Source of the DNA: Thermogymnomonas acidicola JCM 13583
Lineage (GTDB): Archaea; Thermoplasmatota; Thermoplasmata; Thermoplasmatales; Thermoplasmataceae
Direction: 5' to 3'
DNA length: 64,000 nucleotides
Assembly (NCBI RefSeq): GCF_001316105.1
Contig: NZ_BBCP01000003.1
Location: forward strand, 62,001-126,000
Every line of letters starts with the position of its first letter. Positions within the stretch are counted from its first letter, which is position 1. Under the pieces are notes generated by a model that saw nothing but the letters and a program-made list of their open reading frames with translations, searched no databases and was not told the origin of the DNA. Made by a program: the position numbers and the translations under genes. Positions 9,041-20,913 of this stretch are shown one piece after another.

Positions 9041-10813
9041 TTGGGCAAGATCGTTAGGATTTCCGGTCCTGTTGTGATCGCTGAGGACGTAGAGGACGTG
9101 AAGATGTACGATGTGGTCAGGGTAGGTGAACTGGGCTTGGTGGGGGGGGAGGTGATAAGGCTCTCCTCCGGCAGGGCCACCATCCAGGTCTATGAAGATA
9201 CCAGCGGAATAAGGCCAGGGGGGAGAGCGTTGTCACGACCGGGAGGCCGCTCTCGGTTGAACTTGGCCCAGGCCTCCTGACCTCAATATACGACGGCATA
9301 CAGAGGCCCCCTGGACGTCATAAGGGCCAAGACTGGAGACTTCATAAGGAGAGGGTACACGGCACCCCCCCCACTGGACGAGAACAGGGAGTGGGAATTC
9401 GTTCCCCCCCTGGTCAAGAAGGGCCAGAAGGTCTCCCAGGGCCAGGTCATAGGCGAGGTCCAGGAGACTGGCATAATAAAGCACAGGATCATGGTGCCCC
9501 TGGGCGTCAGTGGTGAGGTCAAGGACATATCAGGTGGCAAGTTCAGGGTATCCGACACAGTGGCTTACCTGAACGCGTCCGGGAAGCAGGTGGAGGTGAA
9601 GCTGAAGCAGAGCTGGCCAGTGAGGGTGCCAAGGAGGGTGCTGAGGAAGCTGCCTCCCGAGATACCCCTTGTGACCGGCCAGCGCGTGGTCGATACGTTC
9701 TTCCCCCCCGTCGCAAAGGGAGGCACAGCGGCGGTACCGGGGCCCTTCGGCTCAGGAAAGACTGTGATACAGCACCAGCTCGCAAAGTGGGCCGATGCGG
9801 ACATTGTTGTCTACATAGGGTGCGGTGAGAGGGGCAACGAGATGACGGAGATACTCACCACCTTCCCGGAACTCACTGACCCGAAGACAAGGAGGCCACT
9901 GATGGAGAGGACGATCCTCATAGCGAACACCTCCAACATGCCAGTGGCAGCCAGGGAGGCAAGCATCTACACGGGCATAACGATAGCAGAGTACTACAGG
10001 GACATGGGCTACGACATAGCGCTCATGGCGGACAGCACATCAAGGTGGGCAGAGGCCCTCAGGGAGATATCTGGAAGGCTTGAGGAGATGCCCGGAGAGG
10101 AAGGCTATCCCGCATACCTTGGCAGGAGGATCTCCGAGTTCTACGAGCGGGCGGGAAACGCACAGGTCATAGCGGACGAGGAGAGGTACGGGTCGATCAC
10201 GATAGTGGGTGCGGTGTCTCCGCCCGGTGGCGATATATCTGAGCCGGTCTCGCAGAACACCCTGAGGGTAACGAGGGTGTTCTGGGCACTTGATGCTTCG
10301 CTTGCCTCCAGGAGGCACTTCCCTTCCATAAACTGGCTCAACAGCTACTCGCTCTACAGGAACGACCTGAGGAAGTGGTTCGACACCAACCTCGCCCCTG
10401 ACTTCAACCTCATCTACTCAGAGGCCATGGGCACGCTGCAGAAGGAGGCAGAGCTTCAGGAGGTCGTCCAGCTGGTGGGCTATGACGCACTTCCGGAGAG
10501 GGAGAAGGCGGTGCTCGACACGGCCAGGATGATAAGGGAAGACTTCCTCCAGCAGAGCGCGTTCGACGAGGTCGACCAGTACTGCTCTCTGAGAAAGCAG
10601 TACCTGATGCTCAAGGCGATAATGAAGATGGGCAGGGCACAGACAGAGGCCATAGAGAAGGGAGCACAGATGAGGCAGCTGCAGTCACTGCCTGTGAGGG
10701 AGAAGATCTCGAGGATGAAGGAGGTAAGGGAGGAGGACTTCGAGAAATACTATTCGGAGTTGGAGAAGGAGATAGAGGAAGAGGTTAGACCCCCCCTGGC
10801 GGAGGCTGTGTGA
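9041..10813 (+). CDS. atpA: A-type ATP synthase catalytic subunit A
   Basis: Catalytic ATPase subunit, about 590 residues. N-terminus [11 protein letters not shown], Walker [40 protein letters not shown] and [12 protein letters not shown] are all canonical. A TTG at 9041 gives the standard family N-terminus; an ATG at 9030 overlapping the atpF stop is the alternative. Two opposing breaks lie in the bulge region: G6 at 9218-9223 (should be 4) and C5 at 9307-9311 (should be 4). From 9312 to the end the frame is clean. Runs near 9365 and 9406 add likely extra prolines. Confidence 0.95.
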
Positions 10814-10814
10814 G

Positions 10815-12215
<1,401 letters not shown>

Positions 12216-12220
12216 GCTGA

Positions 12221-12874
12221 ATGCCGTCACTGGACGTCAGGCCCACCAGGATCGAGCTCATCAGGATGAACAGGAGGATCAAGCTGGCCCGCAGGGGGGG
12301 CCTTGACCTCCTGAAGATGAAGAGGTCGTCCCTGGTGATGGAGTTCTTCAACATAGCCCGGACAGTGCGCGGGATGAGGGAGAACCTCAGGGAAGAGGTC
12401 GGTAGGGCCCTGGAGACAATAAGGATGGCGGAGCTCCTCTCTGGGACGATGACCCTGGAGAGGATAGCGTACATGTCTGCAAACTCCACTGTAGGTGTTG
12501 GCCTGAAGAACGTGATGGGCGTTAAGGTGCCGGAACTCAACGTGAACTACAGCCAGACCCTGCTCACCAGAGAGTACAGGGCAGTATCCGTTCCAACCGC
12601 AGTGAACGATGCAATAGTGAGGTTCGAGAGGGTCTTCATCCTCATGACGGAGATAGCGGAGAAGGAGAACGCCATGAGGAGGCTCCTGTACGAGATAGAG
12701 AGGACGAAGAGGAGGTCAAACGCCATAGAGAATATACTGATCCCCCCCCAGCTCGTCTCGACGGCGAAGATGATCAGGATGCACCTGGACGAGATGGAGA
12801 GGGACACGTTCACCACGCTCAAGTTCATAAAGAGGAAAATGGGAGAGAAGGAGAGGGATGGCCCAGCAGTTTAA
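12221..12874 (+). CDS. atpD: A-type ATP synthase subunit D (central shaft)
   Basis: 217 residues, intact. The N-terminus PTRIELIRMNRRIKLARRG.LDLLKMKR is typical of the coiled-coil rotor shaft, and the long C-terminal helix begins around NAIENILIP. A G7 run near 12295 gives RRGG where the family normally has one Gly. The stop overlaps the next small gene by 17 bases. Confidence 0.9.
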   Translation: MPSLDVRPTRIELIRMNRRIKLARRGGLDLLKMKRSSLVMEFFNIARTVRGMRENLREEVGRALETIRMAELLSGTMTLERIAYMSANSTVGVGLKNVMGVKVPELNVNYSQTLLTREYRAVSVPTAVNDAIVRFERVFILMTEIAEKENAMRRLLYEIERTKRRSNAIENILIPPQLVSTAKMIRMHLDEMERDTFTTLKFIKRKMGEKERDGPAV

Positions 12875-13040
12875 GCCGTGGGAGAAGTGGAAGAGGTACC
12901 AGGTGCGGATCCCCCCCAGTGATAAGGTTCAGGCAAACAGGGCCCTGCGCAGCTTCATGAAGATCAGGACAGCCGTTTTCCTGGTCAACCTGGTGGCCAC
13001 AGCCACGGTGATCGGGTTCATACTTGCAAGGGTGATCTGA
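12858..13040 (+). CDS. Small single-pass membrane protein inside the ATP synthase operon
   Basis: 60 residues: a basic, aromatic N-terminus (QFKPWEKWKRYQVRIP), then RALRSFMKIR and one C-terminal membrane segment (VFLVNLVATATVIGFILA). The ATG overlaps the atpD end by 17 bases and the stop is one base before atpH, so it is almost certainly translated with the operon. I do not know a standard A-type subunit of this shape. It may be a lineage-specific accessory or assembly factor; that is inference from position only. Confidence 0.6.
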   Translation: MAQQFKPWEKWKRYQVRIPPSDKVQANRALRSFMKIRTAVFLVNLVATATVIGFILARVI

Positions 13041-13041
13041 A

Positions 13042-13365
13042 ATGCCGGATGACCTGGAGATACTCAAGATGCTCAGGGAGAGGGAGGAGGAGGCGGACAG
13101 GGATGTGGAGAACTTCAGGAAGGAGAAGGAGGCCGATTACGCCGCCCTCGTGAAGTCCCTGGAAGAGGAGTACGAGAAGCTCAAGAACAGGCTGGAGGCA
13201 GAACTCAAGGACTACCTTGACCAGGTGGAGAGGGAGGCCAGGGAGAAGGCATCCCAGATAATCGACGGTGCGAGCATAAGGGCATCTTCGCTGAAGCTGG
13301 ACATCTCAGACCGCGAGCTTGAGGCCCTGGTAAAGGACCTCATAGAAAAGTACCTGGAGGCCTGA
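13042..13365 (+). CDS. atpH: A-type ATP synthase subunit H (peripheral-stalk coiled coil)
   Basis: 107 residues, intact. Almost wholly charged coiled coil (DVENFRKEKEADYAALVKSL and so on) ending with a short amphipathic helix (LEALVKDLIEKYLE). Size, composition and position just before atpI match AhaH-type subunits that pair with subunit E as the stator and contact the soluble part of subunit I. Confidence 0.75.
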   Translation: MPDDLEILKMLREREEEADRDVENFRKEKEADYAALVKSLEEEYEKLKNRLEAELKDYLDQVEREAREKASQIIDGASIRASSLKLDISDRELEALVKDLIEKYLEA

Positions 13366-13370
13366 TCACG

Positions 13371-15406
13371 TTGGTCCTGAGGCCCGTCAGGATGGCGAAG
13401 GTGCGCATCATCGGCTCCGTTTCAAAGAGGGATAGGATACTCAGCGCCCTCCACGACCTCGGCGTCATGGAGGTGGAGGAGGTCGGGAAGGAGGTCCTCT
13501 CCGTACTAAGGCCAGGGAGGAACCCGGAGATATACCAGAAGGTCATAAACACGCTCTCCAGGTTCAGGAGCTATGAGGCACAGCTCCCTGCCAGGGAAGT
13601 GAGGGGAAGGAAGAGGTTCGACAGTGTGGAGCAGGTGCTTGCAGAGGCGGATTCCCTGAACATTGACCAGGACCTTAAGATACTGAAGCAGCAGGAATCT
13701 GACATACTGGGGGAACATAAGGGACATTGAGAGCAGGATCGAGCCGGTCAGCGCCATAAGCGACCTGAACTACGACCTCGGCATTTTCAACGGTGCGCGC
13801 ATATCTTCCTACATAGCGGTGCCGCAGGGGAAGGACTTTGATCCTTCACTTCTCAGGGAGACGCTGAAGGACTCGGTCATAAGGGAGATCAGCGGTGGCA
13901 GGATACTCATCTCCATACCCAGGGAGCAGGAGGCCTTCCTCGGGAGGGTTGCTTCCGAGTCCGGCATCAGGCTAATGCACATACCCGACATGATGGGTAA
14001 AACGCCTTCACAGTACCTGGAGGAGCTGAACAGGAAGCTCGGCGAGAACAGGGAAAGCCTTGAAACTGTCAGGAAGGCACTGATCCAGTTGTCGGAGAAC
14101 TACTACGAGAGGGTAGTGCAGATCAGGGAGCAGCTTGAAATAGAGGCCAGGAAGATGGAGGCCATGGAGAAGCAGGCCGCGTCCGGTGACATCTTCGTGC
14201 TCGAGGGCTGGGTGCCGGAGAGGGACATGGCCAGGGTGGAGAGGGTCCTCGACCGGGTCTCGAACGGGTCGGTGATCGTGAGCAGGGTGGAGACTGACGA
14301 GGTGCCCCCCAACGCTCATGGACAACCCCCCCAGGAGGTTCAGGGCCTTCGAGTTCTTCGTCAGGTTCTATTCAATACCGAAGGAGTACGAGGTTGACCC
14401 GACCCTGATATTCGCCCTCATCTTCCCCCCCGTCTTCTTCGGCCTGATGGTGGGTGACTGGGGGGGGTATGGCCTCGTTATACTCTCGATTTCGCTGTGG
14501 CTTCTCCACAGGCTCGACCACCCACCGAAGAAGAGCCACATACCCAGATCCCTCTCCAGATTCGCCCTGACGGTCTTCGGGCCCAATGCGCTGAGGACGC
14601 TAGCGAGGGCGCTCATACCCGGCGCGGCGGTTGCGATAGTGGCGGGCCTGCTGTTCAACAACTTCTTCGGCTTCCCGCTGCTGCCTCACACGGTCTTCGC
14701 CGTGAGCACAGGCTTCGGTGGCGCGAAGATACTGGGCTTCCCGCCCACACCATCGGAATCGTTCTCCGCTACCGTCGTGATACCCAAGATACTGCTCCTG
14801 GCTGGCTACATCGGCCTTGCAATGGTCACCTTTGGCCTGCTGCTCGGCATAGCCAACTCGCTCTTCATAAGGGAGAGGAGGCACGCGGTGGGCAAGGCGG
14901 GCTGGATCCTGCTGGCATGGGGCATTGCTGTCATTGGCCTCGACCTCATACACCACAACCTCTCCTTCTCCCTGCCCACCGGCCTTGTCAACATAATCTG
15001 CCTGGGGGGGCTCATAGTGGTAGGCCTTGCACTGATAATAGTGTTCGAGGGCGCGCTCAGTGCAATTGAGCTCCCGTCCATCATAAGCCACATACTCTCC
15101 TACACCAGGCTCGTCGGGATACTCCTCGCTTCGGTCATACTGGCGCAGGTCATAGACATAATCTTCATCAAGGGCGTGGACAAGTCCGTGGGGGGGCTCG
15201 CTGTTGCAGGCGTGATTATACTTGTCCTAGGCCAGATATTCAACCTTGCCATCGCGATATTCGAACCAGGCATACAGGGGGGGGCAAGGCTCCTGTACGT
15301 GGAGTTCTTCTCGAAGTTCTTCCAGGGCAACGGCAGGGTGTTCAGGCCCTTCGGGATAAAGAGGAGGTACACGCTCAATCAGGTGGATGAGGCGGAGGCA
15401 AAGTAA
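13371..15406 (+). CDS. atpI: A-type ATP synthase membrane subunit I (a)
   Basis: About 675 residues after repair. The N-terminal half is cytoplasmic and starts [13 protein letters not shown]. The C-terminal half has multiple membrane segments with [14 protein letters not shown], a FFGLMVGD signature and [12 protein letters not shown], whose Arg is the channel residue facing the K ring. Breaks: G5 at 13709-13713 and C6 at 14305-14310. G8 at 14460-14467 gives GDWGGYG where the family has GD.GYG. The start is TTG at 13371. Last gene of the operon; convergent with yceI. Confidence 0.9.
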
Positions 15407-15412
15407 AAAAAA
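15405..15412 (-). terminator. Oligo-T terminator of the yceI gene
   Basis: Eight A residues on the plus strand read as eight U in the minus-strand transcript, four bases beyond the yceI stop and overlapping the atpI stop. Confidence 0.45.
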
Positions 15413-15415
15413 GGT

Positions 15416-15977
15416 TCAGTTGTTCTTTTTCTCCATGGCCTCTATGCTCACGTTGAACTTCACGACATCGCCCACCAGGACACCGCCACCCTCGAGAGGC
15501 ATGTTCCAGCGCAGGCCGAAGTCGTACCTGTTGATCTTTCCCTCGACGGAGAAGCCGAACCTCTGATTGCCCCCCCACGGATCCTTCTGGATGCCCTCAA
15601 AGGTGCCGTCCACCTCGATCTCCTTTGTCACATCCCTGATCGTCAGCTTGCCCCCCCTGATCTTGTACTCCGAACCGGAGACCTTCTTTATGGACGTGGT
15701 CTCGAAAGTTATGTACGGGTACTTTTCCGCGTTGAAGAAATCGTCGCTCCTCAGGTGCGCATCCCTCTGCTTGTCCCTGGTGCTTACTGAGTTCACGTCC
15801 ACCCTTATGACTGCATGGGCGTTCTCTATGTCGTTCACGTCCCCCCTCGACCTCGCCCTCGACCCTGTCAAAGACACCCTTCACCGTGGCTATCATAAGG
15901 TGCCTCACAGAGAACTCCACAGTCGAATGGGAGGCATCCAGAACCCATGTCTTCTTCTGTGTCTCCACGTTTTCCAT
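15416..15977 (-). CDS. YceI-family lipocalin-like protein
   Basis: About 185 residues. Begins WVLDASHSTVEFSVRHLMIA, the YceI signature, and continues with DFFNAEKYP.ITFETT, KLTIRDVTKEI and a C-terminal GFSVEGKINRYDFGL. YceI proteins bind isoprenoid chains in a lipocalin-like barrel. No signal peptide is present, so this one is probably cytoplasmic. A 6-C run at 15841-15846 (should be 4) splits the frame; the G7-derived KIRGGKLTI is probably KIRGKLTI. The start is ATG at 15977. Confidence 0.88.
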
Positions 15978-16109
15978 GTGGACTGCATTTTGTTCTACTA
16001 TTAAAATATTTCTACACTAATTTGTATACATAATGGGCTCCCACGTGCGACCGAGCTGAACGCGTGGGGGGCAAACAAACGCCCCCCCTGGTGGGGGCGG
16101 TGGTTCACC

Positions 16110-16750
16110 CTATGCTCCGCCTGAAGTTTCGGCCTGGGCCAGTGTGCTCTCCGGTGCCTCCTCCTCCACCGGAACCCTGATGAAGTTAATGAGCCAGAAA
16201 GGCCTCCTCAGCGCAAAGGGCCTAGATGGCATGGGCCTGATCGTCACAAGGATGCTCCTCCCAAGCCCTGCCCTGAACCCCCCCCTGACCAGTGATGCCA
16301 GCTGCCCGGCAGCCTGCCACTTCCCGGAGGCCATGGTCACAGAGGCGGACATGTTGAATGTGCCGGCAAGCGATCGCCTGATTGTGAAGCAGTAGACTAT
16401 GTCAAGGCCCCCTGAGTACCATCGGTATGTCGAGCGTGTTCTTCAGGAACGATGGCTCGAACCACTCCCTCACGGCCACAGGCGTTATGAACACCGCAGG
16501 GTCGACCCCCGGGGGGGGTCAGCCTCCACCGTGAAACATGGGTAGAGCCGGGTAAAGAAGAGCTCCATGGAGTTGAGGCCTTCCACACAGGATGACGATA
16601 TAAAGAAGCGTCTGCTCCTGGCCTCTGATAGCACAATGAACGCATTCTCCGCGCCCTGCCGGGGGGGAGGAGCAGCGGTGCCCTGTGGCGGTACCTGACA
16701 GGGTCTGTCCTGCCGACATCCTCCTTGAAGACCAGTTCCCTGGCGAACAC
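16110..16750 (-). CDS. Unrecognised protein of about 215-230 residues
   Basis: After frame repairs (8-G run at 16512-16519, G7 near 16663-16669, C5 near 16413) a continuous product appears: VFARELVFKEDVGR near the N-terminus, then NAFIVLSEARSRRFFISSS, MELFFTRLYPCFTVE, VREWFEPSFLKNTLDIPMV, DIVYCFTIRRSL and ALRRPFWLINFIRVPVEEE, ending in an acidic, Ala-rich tail. The alternating beta pattern and basic patches recall N-terminal domains of conjugation-type ATPases, but I cannot assign it. A GTG at 16750 fits the shared TATA at 16771-16781; an ATG at 16792 is the alternative and would lie on top of that TATA. Confidence 0.5.
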
Positions 16751-16770
16751 CGGTGAGGAGTAAGCGGAGA

Positions 16771-16781
16771 ACGATATATAT
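16771..16781. promoter_or_regulatory. Possible shared bidirectional TATA box
   Basis: The core atatatat (with flanking cg and gg) is self-complementary. Its centre lies about 26 bp from the ATG at 16802 on the plus strand and about 26 bp from the GTG at 16750 on the minus strand. That is the spacing expected for leaderless transcripts in both directions. Confidence 0.4.
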
Positions 16782-16801
16782 GGTGTGCGCATGGTGTTCC
16801 C

Positions 16802-18665
16802 ATGGACGCGTCAAGAGCAGCAACGCTGGACGACATGTTCATGCTACTGAACCCAAGGGATGTGTCCCTCAGCCCATCTGGATCGAGGGCCCTCTTCAGC
16901 GCCTCGAAGACGTTCAGGGAGAAGGGAAAGCAGATAGAGAGCGGCATATTCGTCGTGGATGTGAAGGAAAGGAAGGTGGTTAGGAGGATATGGAGGGAGG
17001 GACACAGGCTCTTCTCGCCCTGCTTCAGGAGCGACTCGGCTGTTGTGTATGCCGACGCTTCTGACGAGGGCATGTTCCTTGTAATCGAAGATACGGAAAA
17101 GGGCCTCGCGGAGGAGGTCAGATTCCGTGGTGAGATCGAGAGTGTCCTGTGCAGCGGCGGAGAGGTCTTCCTGATCGGCAGGCCAGAGGACGTGGAGAAG
17201 AAGAGGAGGGAAAAGGAGGGAGACGATGCGTATTTCTTTGAAGAGGAGGAGGTGGGGGGGAGAAGGCTGTACAGGTACGTGGCAGGTACAGGGTTCGTTG
17301 AGGTCGGGAGGGGGGGCCTGAACATCTGGGAAGCATCTTTATCGGGAGGAGAGGTCTACGCAGTGGCCTCTGACTGCCCGCACGAGTGGTGCTGGTACTC
17401 ATCGAAGCTGTACAGGCTGGATGGAGATGAGTGGAGGATGGCCTACAACCCGGGGGGGGTGGCGCCAGATAGCCATGCCGGCCGCATGGCCTGGAGGGGG
17501 GGTGGCATTCGTTGAATCGCTCTGGAGCGACAGGGGGGGCGTCACTGCCGGGGGGGACATCCTGGTGCTTGACAGGTCCAGCGGAAAGGTGAGGAATGTA
17601 ACGGAAGGATCAGGCGGGAGCCACAGCTCTCCCGTATGGGGGGGCAAGCAGGGAGAGCTGTTCTGCGTCTCGCAGTACGAGGACGAGTTCGCACTGGAAC
17701 AGGTCCTGCCCGAGAGGAGGGTAATATGGAAGAGCCACGGGACTGTCTTGCCAGCCTTTGCACCCTCCGTCTCCCTGGTATCAGGAAAGTTTGCCTTCGC
17801 TTTTGAGACACACTCGGAGCCGCCCGAGGTGTACGTGCTTGAAAGGGGGCGCCTGACCAGGGTGAGCGAGATCAACTCCGCCCTCAGGGGGCTGCAGGAG
17901 ATAAGGTGCGAGAAGGTAGAGTGGGAAGGTGAGGACGGCCTCTCCATCTACGGCCTCCTGAGGTACAGGGAAAGGTCCGACCCCCTCATAGTACTTGTGC
18001 ATGGCGGGCCGACCTCCTCATCCAAGGATACTTTCCTGGACATGTCCAGGCTCTACATATCCAGGGGGGGATTCTCTGTGTTCCTCCGAACTACAGGGGG
18101 GGAGCACGGGGGGGAAAGGGAGGGAGTATGCAGAAGCTAACCTCGGCGACATGGGAGGCATGGACTTCAGAGACATTGTGAGGGGGGGAGTTGAGAAGGT
18201 ACTCTCCATGGGCTTTGCTGACAGGGAACATGTATACATCACGGGCGGGTCTTACGGGGGGGGCTTCATGACAGCGTGGGCAGTGACGCAGACAGATATG
18301 TTCAGGGCTGCCGTTGGCCTATTCGGTATTTCGGACTGGGTTAGCTTCCACGGGGGGGTCAGCAACCTCCCGCTGTGGGACAGGATACACTACAACCAGG
18401 ACCCTTACGAGTTCGACAGGTTCGTGAAGTTCTCCCCCCCCTCTACCATGCGGCCAGGGTGAAGACGCCGGTGCTCCTGATGCACGGTGTAGAGGACCCG
18501 TACGTGCCCGTTGGCCAGTACATGCAGTTCTACAGGGCACTGAGGGAAATGGGCAAGGAAGTGAGGCTACTGCTGTTTCCCAGGGAGGGCCACGGGTTCC
18601 GTGAGAAGGAGCACAGGAAGAGGGAGTTTGAGGAGACGGTGGAGTGGTTCAAGAGCCACTCCTGA
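16802..18665 (+). CDS. S9-family serine peptidase (acylaminoacyl-peptidase/prolyl oligopeptidase type)
   Basis: About 610 residues: an N-terminal beta-propeller (begins DDMFMLLNPRDVSLSPSG) and a C-terminal alpha/beta-hydrolase domain. The catalytic Ser is in GGSYGG.FMTAW, Asp in HGVEDPYVP and His in REGHGF; the oxyanion region is LVHGGP. Several frame breaks (near 17452-17505, 18079-18115 and 18433-18440) are repaired by correcting G or C runs and one missing C. The G8 run at 18256-18263 gives SYGGGFM where the family has SYGGFM. The start is a leaderless ATG 26 bp after the TATA. It removes N-terminal residues from short peptides, matching the nearby M20 and S66 genes. Confidence 0.9.
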
Positions 18666-18667
18666 CC

Positions 18668-19632
18668 TCAGGCCATCTGGGAAAGGGTCTCCCTTATGGC
18701 CACCCTCACGCTCTCGTCGCTACTGTACCTGTTCTTCCAGCCCGTGGAGAAGAGCTTTTCAACATCCAGGTGGGCATACTTCACGTCGCCTGCCCACCCC
18801 CCCCTCCCGTCCTTCCCCCCCCAGTGAGCCTTATCCTGACGTCTTTTAGGCCCATTTCCCCCCCCTATCACCATCTCCGCTATCCTCATGACAGACGTGA
18901 CCTCCCTGTTGCCCAGGTTGAATATCTCAGTCCTTGCAGCCCTCTCTGCCAGGTACTCCATGGCCCCCCGGTGCAGTCGTCCACGTGCATGTAGGACTTC
19001 TTCTGTGTCCCGTCCCCCCCGAGTACCTCCAGTTCTCTCGGGTTCTTCATGAGCTTGTGGATGAAATCGTATATGACGCCATGCGTGGAGTTCCTGCCCA
19101 CTATGTTGGCAAAGCGGAAGATAAGGCCCTTGAAACCGTAGTAGTGTGAATATGCAGATACGAAGCCCTCGCCGGACATCTTCGAGGCACCGTAGCTCGA
19201 TATTGGCATGTATGGGCCGTAGTTCTCTGGAGTCGGTATCTTCTCGGCTTCCCCCCCGTAGACTGTGGAGCTGGAGGCGAAGCAGAAAACCGCGGCATCA
19301 CACTTCCTGGCAGCCTCGAGCACGTTCACAGTGCCCATGGCGTTCACCCTGAAGTCTAAGAGTGGGTCGGAGATGCCTCCCCCCCTCACGTCTGAGTTGG
19401 CGGCCAGATGGAATATGATATCGAAGTGGCCCACCGGCAGTTCCTCCGGCCTCGTGATGTCGCCCCCCCTCACGATCCTGATCCTGTCCCTGAGGTGCCT
19501 TATATACCTGTCGTCCACGGAGGAGAAGTTGTCAAGAACCGTGACGGAGTTCCTGGCGCTCAGCAGGTTAACGAGGTTAGAGCCGATGAAGCCTGCGCCA
19601 CCTGTAACAAGGATTTCCTTGCCCTGGAGCAT
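18668..19632 (-). CDS. NAD-dependent sugar epimerase (GalE-like, extended SDR)
   Basis: The Rossmann motif VTGGAGFIGSN sits at residues 9-19, with LAANSDVRGG, the active-site SSSTVYG and YGASK (catalytic Tyr/Lys), and a typical C-terminal substrate domain with GDGTQKKSYMHVDD. A 6-C run at 18964-18969 (should be 4) splits the frame; corrected length is about 315 residues. UDP-glucose/UDP-N-acetylglucosamine 4-epimerases look like this, but exact specificity cannot be read. It may feed the surface glycans made by the 25-36 kb block. Confidence 0.85.
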
Positions 19633-19741
19633 GGCCCAAAAGCGGGTCTCCTTATAAATTGGTTTTCTCCACTGGCAGGTAAGGTAAGCGATCAATAAAA
19701 TAGAGGATGGATGCTTACAGTGGTTGTGAGGTAGGTACATC

Positions 19742-20913
19742 TTGAATCCGAGGCTGTCTGATGAGGTCGTTGACCTGTCAGAGAAGATATACAGGTACGC
19801 GGAGCTCGGGAGCGAGGAGTTCAGGTCTGTGAAGGCAATCACAGAGATGCTCTCCAGGTATGGGTTCAGGGTCGAGGCCCCGTACAAGGAGATAGAGACT
19901 GCATTCCATGCGGTGAAGGGGGGGCAAGGGAAGGTGGCTGTGGGTTTCCTCTGCGAGTACGACGCCCTCCCAAACGGCCATTCCTGCGGCCACAACCTGA
20001 TAGCCGCGTGGTCTGTGGGCGCAGCAATAATGCTCGCCGAGGCGGCGAGCGATGTGAGGGTTGAGGTTTTCGGGACGCCGTCGGAGGAGGGAATAGGGAA
20101 GTACGCCGGGGGGAAAAGTCCTTCTGGCAAAGAGGGGGTGCGTTCACGACCGTCGACTTCATGGTCGGCATGCACCCCCCCAGCGATGAGTGGTGCGTGG
20201 GCACAACCGCACTCTCCGACATAACGTACAGGTTCACGTTCAGGGGGCGATCTGCCCACGGTGCTGCCTCGCCTGAGGCCGGGAACAACGCGCTGGACGC
20301 TGCTGTGTCTTCCTACGTGGGCATCAACTCGCTCAGGGGGGCTTCCAGGCCATCAAACAACCTAGTGGTTGGCATGGTGTTCAGGGAGGGCGGCAGAGCG
20401 ACCAACGTGATACCGGACAGGGCGGTGCTCGACGTCGAGATAAGGTCCACCTCAGCCCCCATTCCTCAGAACCTTCGGGGGGGAAAGGGTGAAGAAGCTC
20501 GTTGAAGGCATAGCGTCCGCCTACGGGTGCACTGTGGATGGTGAGGAGATAACGCCCCTGTACGAATCTTATTTGAACAACTCAGTGATAAACCGGGTGC
20601 TGAGGAAGTACCTGGAGGCCCTCGGCTACACCGTGAGGGAGGTCGACGAGGGAGAGGTGCCCAGCGGGAGCACGGATGAGGCCAACGTGAGCCGCATAGT
20701 CCCGACGGGGGGGCACATAGATGTGGGGGGGATAGCGCCCCCCTGGGTACGCCGGGGCACTCTGACGACTTCAGGGATTATTCCGATCCAAGGAAGAGTA
20801 GGAAGGCCCTCATGGATTCCATAGAGGCCACCGTGAGGGCATGCCTTGAGATAGTGTCCAGAAGGGAGCTGATCGATGAAATAAAGGAGGAGTTCAGGAG
20901 GAGGTCAGAATGA
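19742..20913 (+). CDS. M20-family amidohydrolase (aminoacylase/PM20D2-like)
   Basis: Metal-dependent peptidase/amidase. CEYDALP.GHSCGHNLIA and GTPSEEG are the metal-site motifs, followed by the dimerisation insert with RSAHGAASPE.G.NALDA. About 380 residues after repairs at 20112-20116 (extra A), 20133-20137, 20456-20460 and 20738-20743. The start is TTG at 19742. The stop overlaps the next gene by ATGA (20910-20913), so M20 and the S66 peptidase are coupled. Hydrolysis of N-acyl amino acids or small dipeptides is the family role. Confidence 0.87.
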
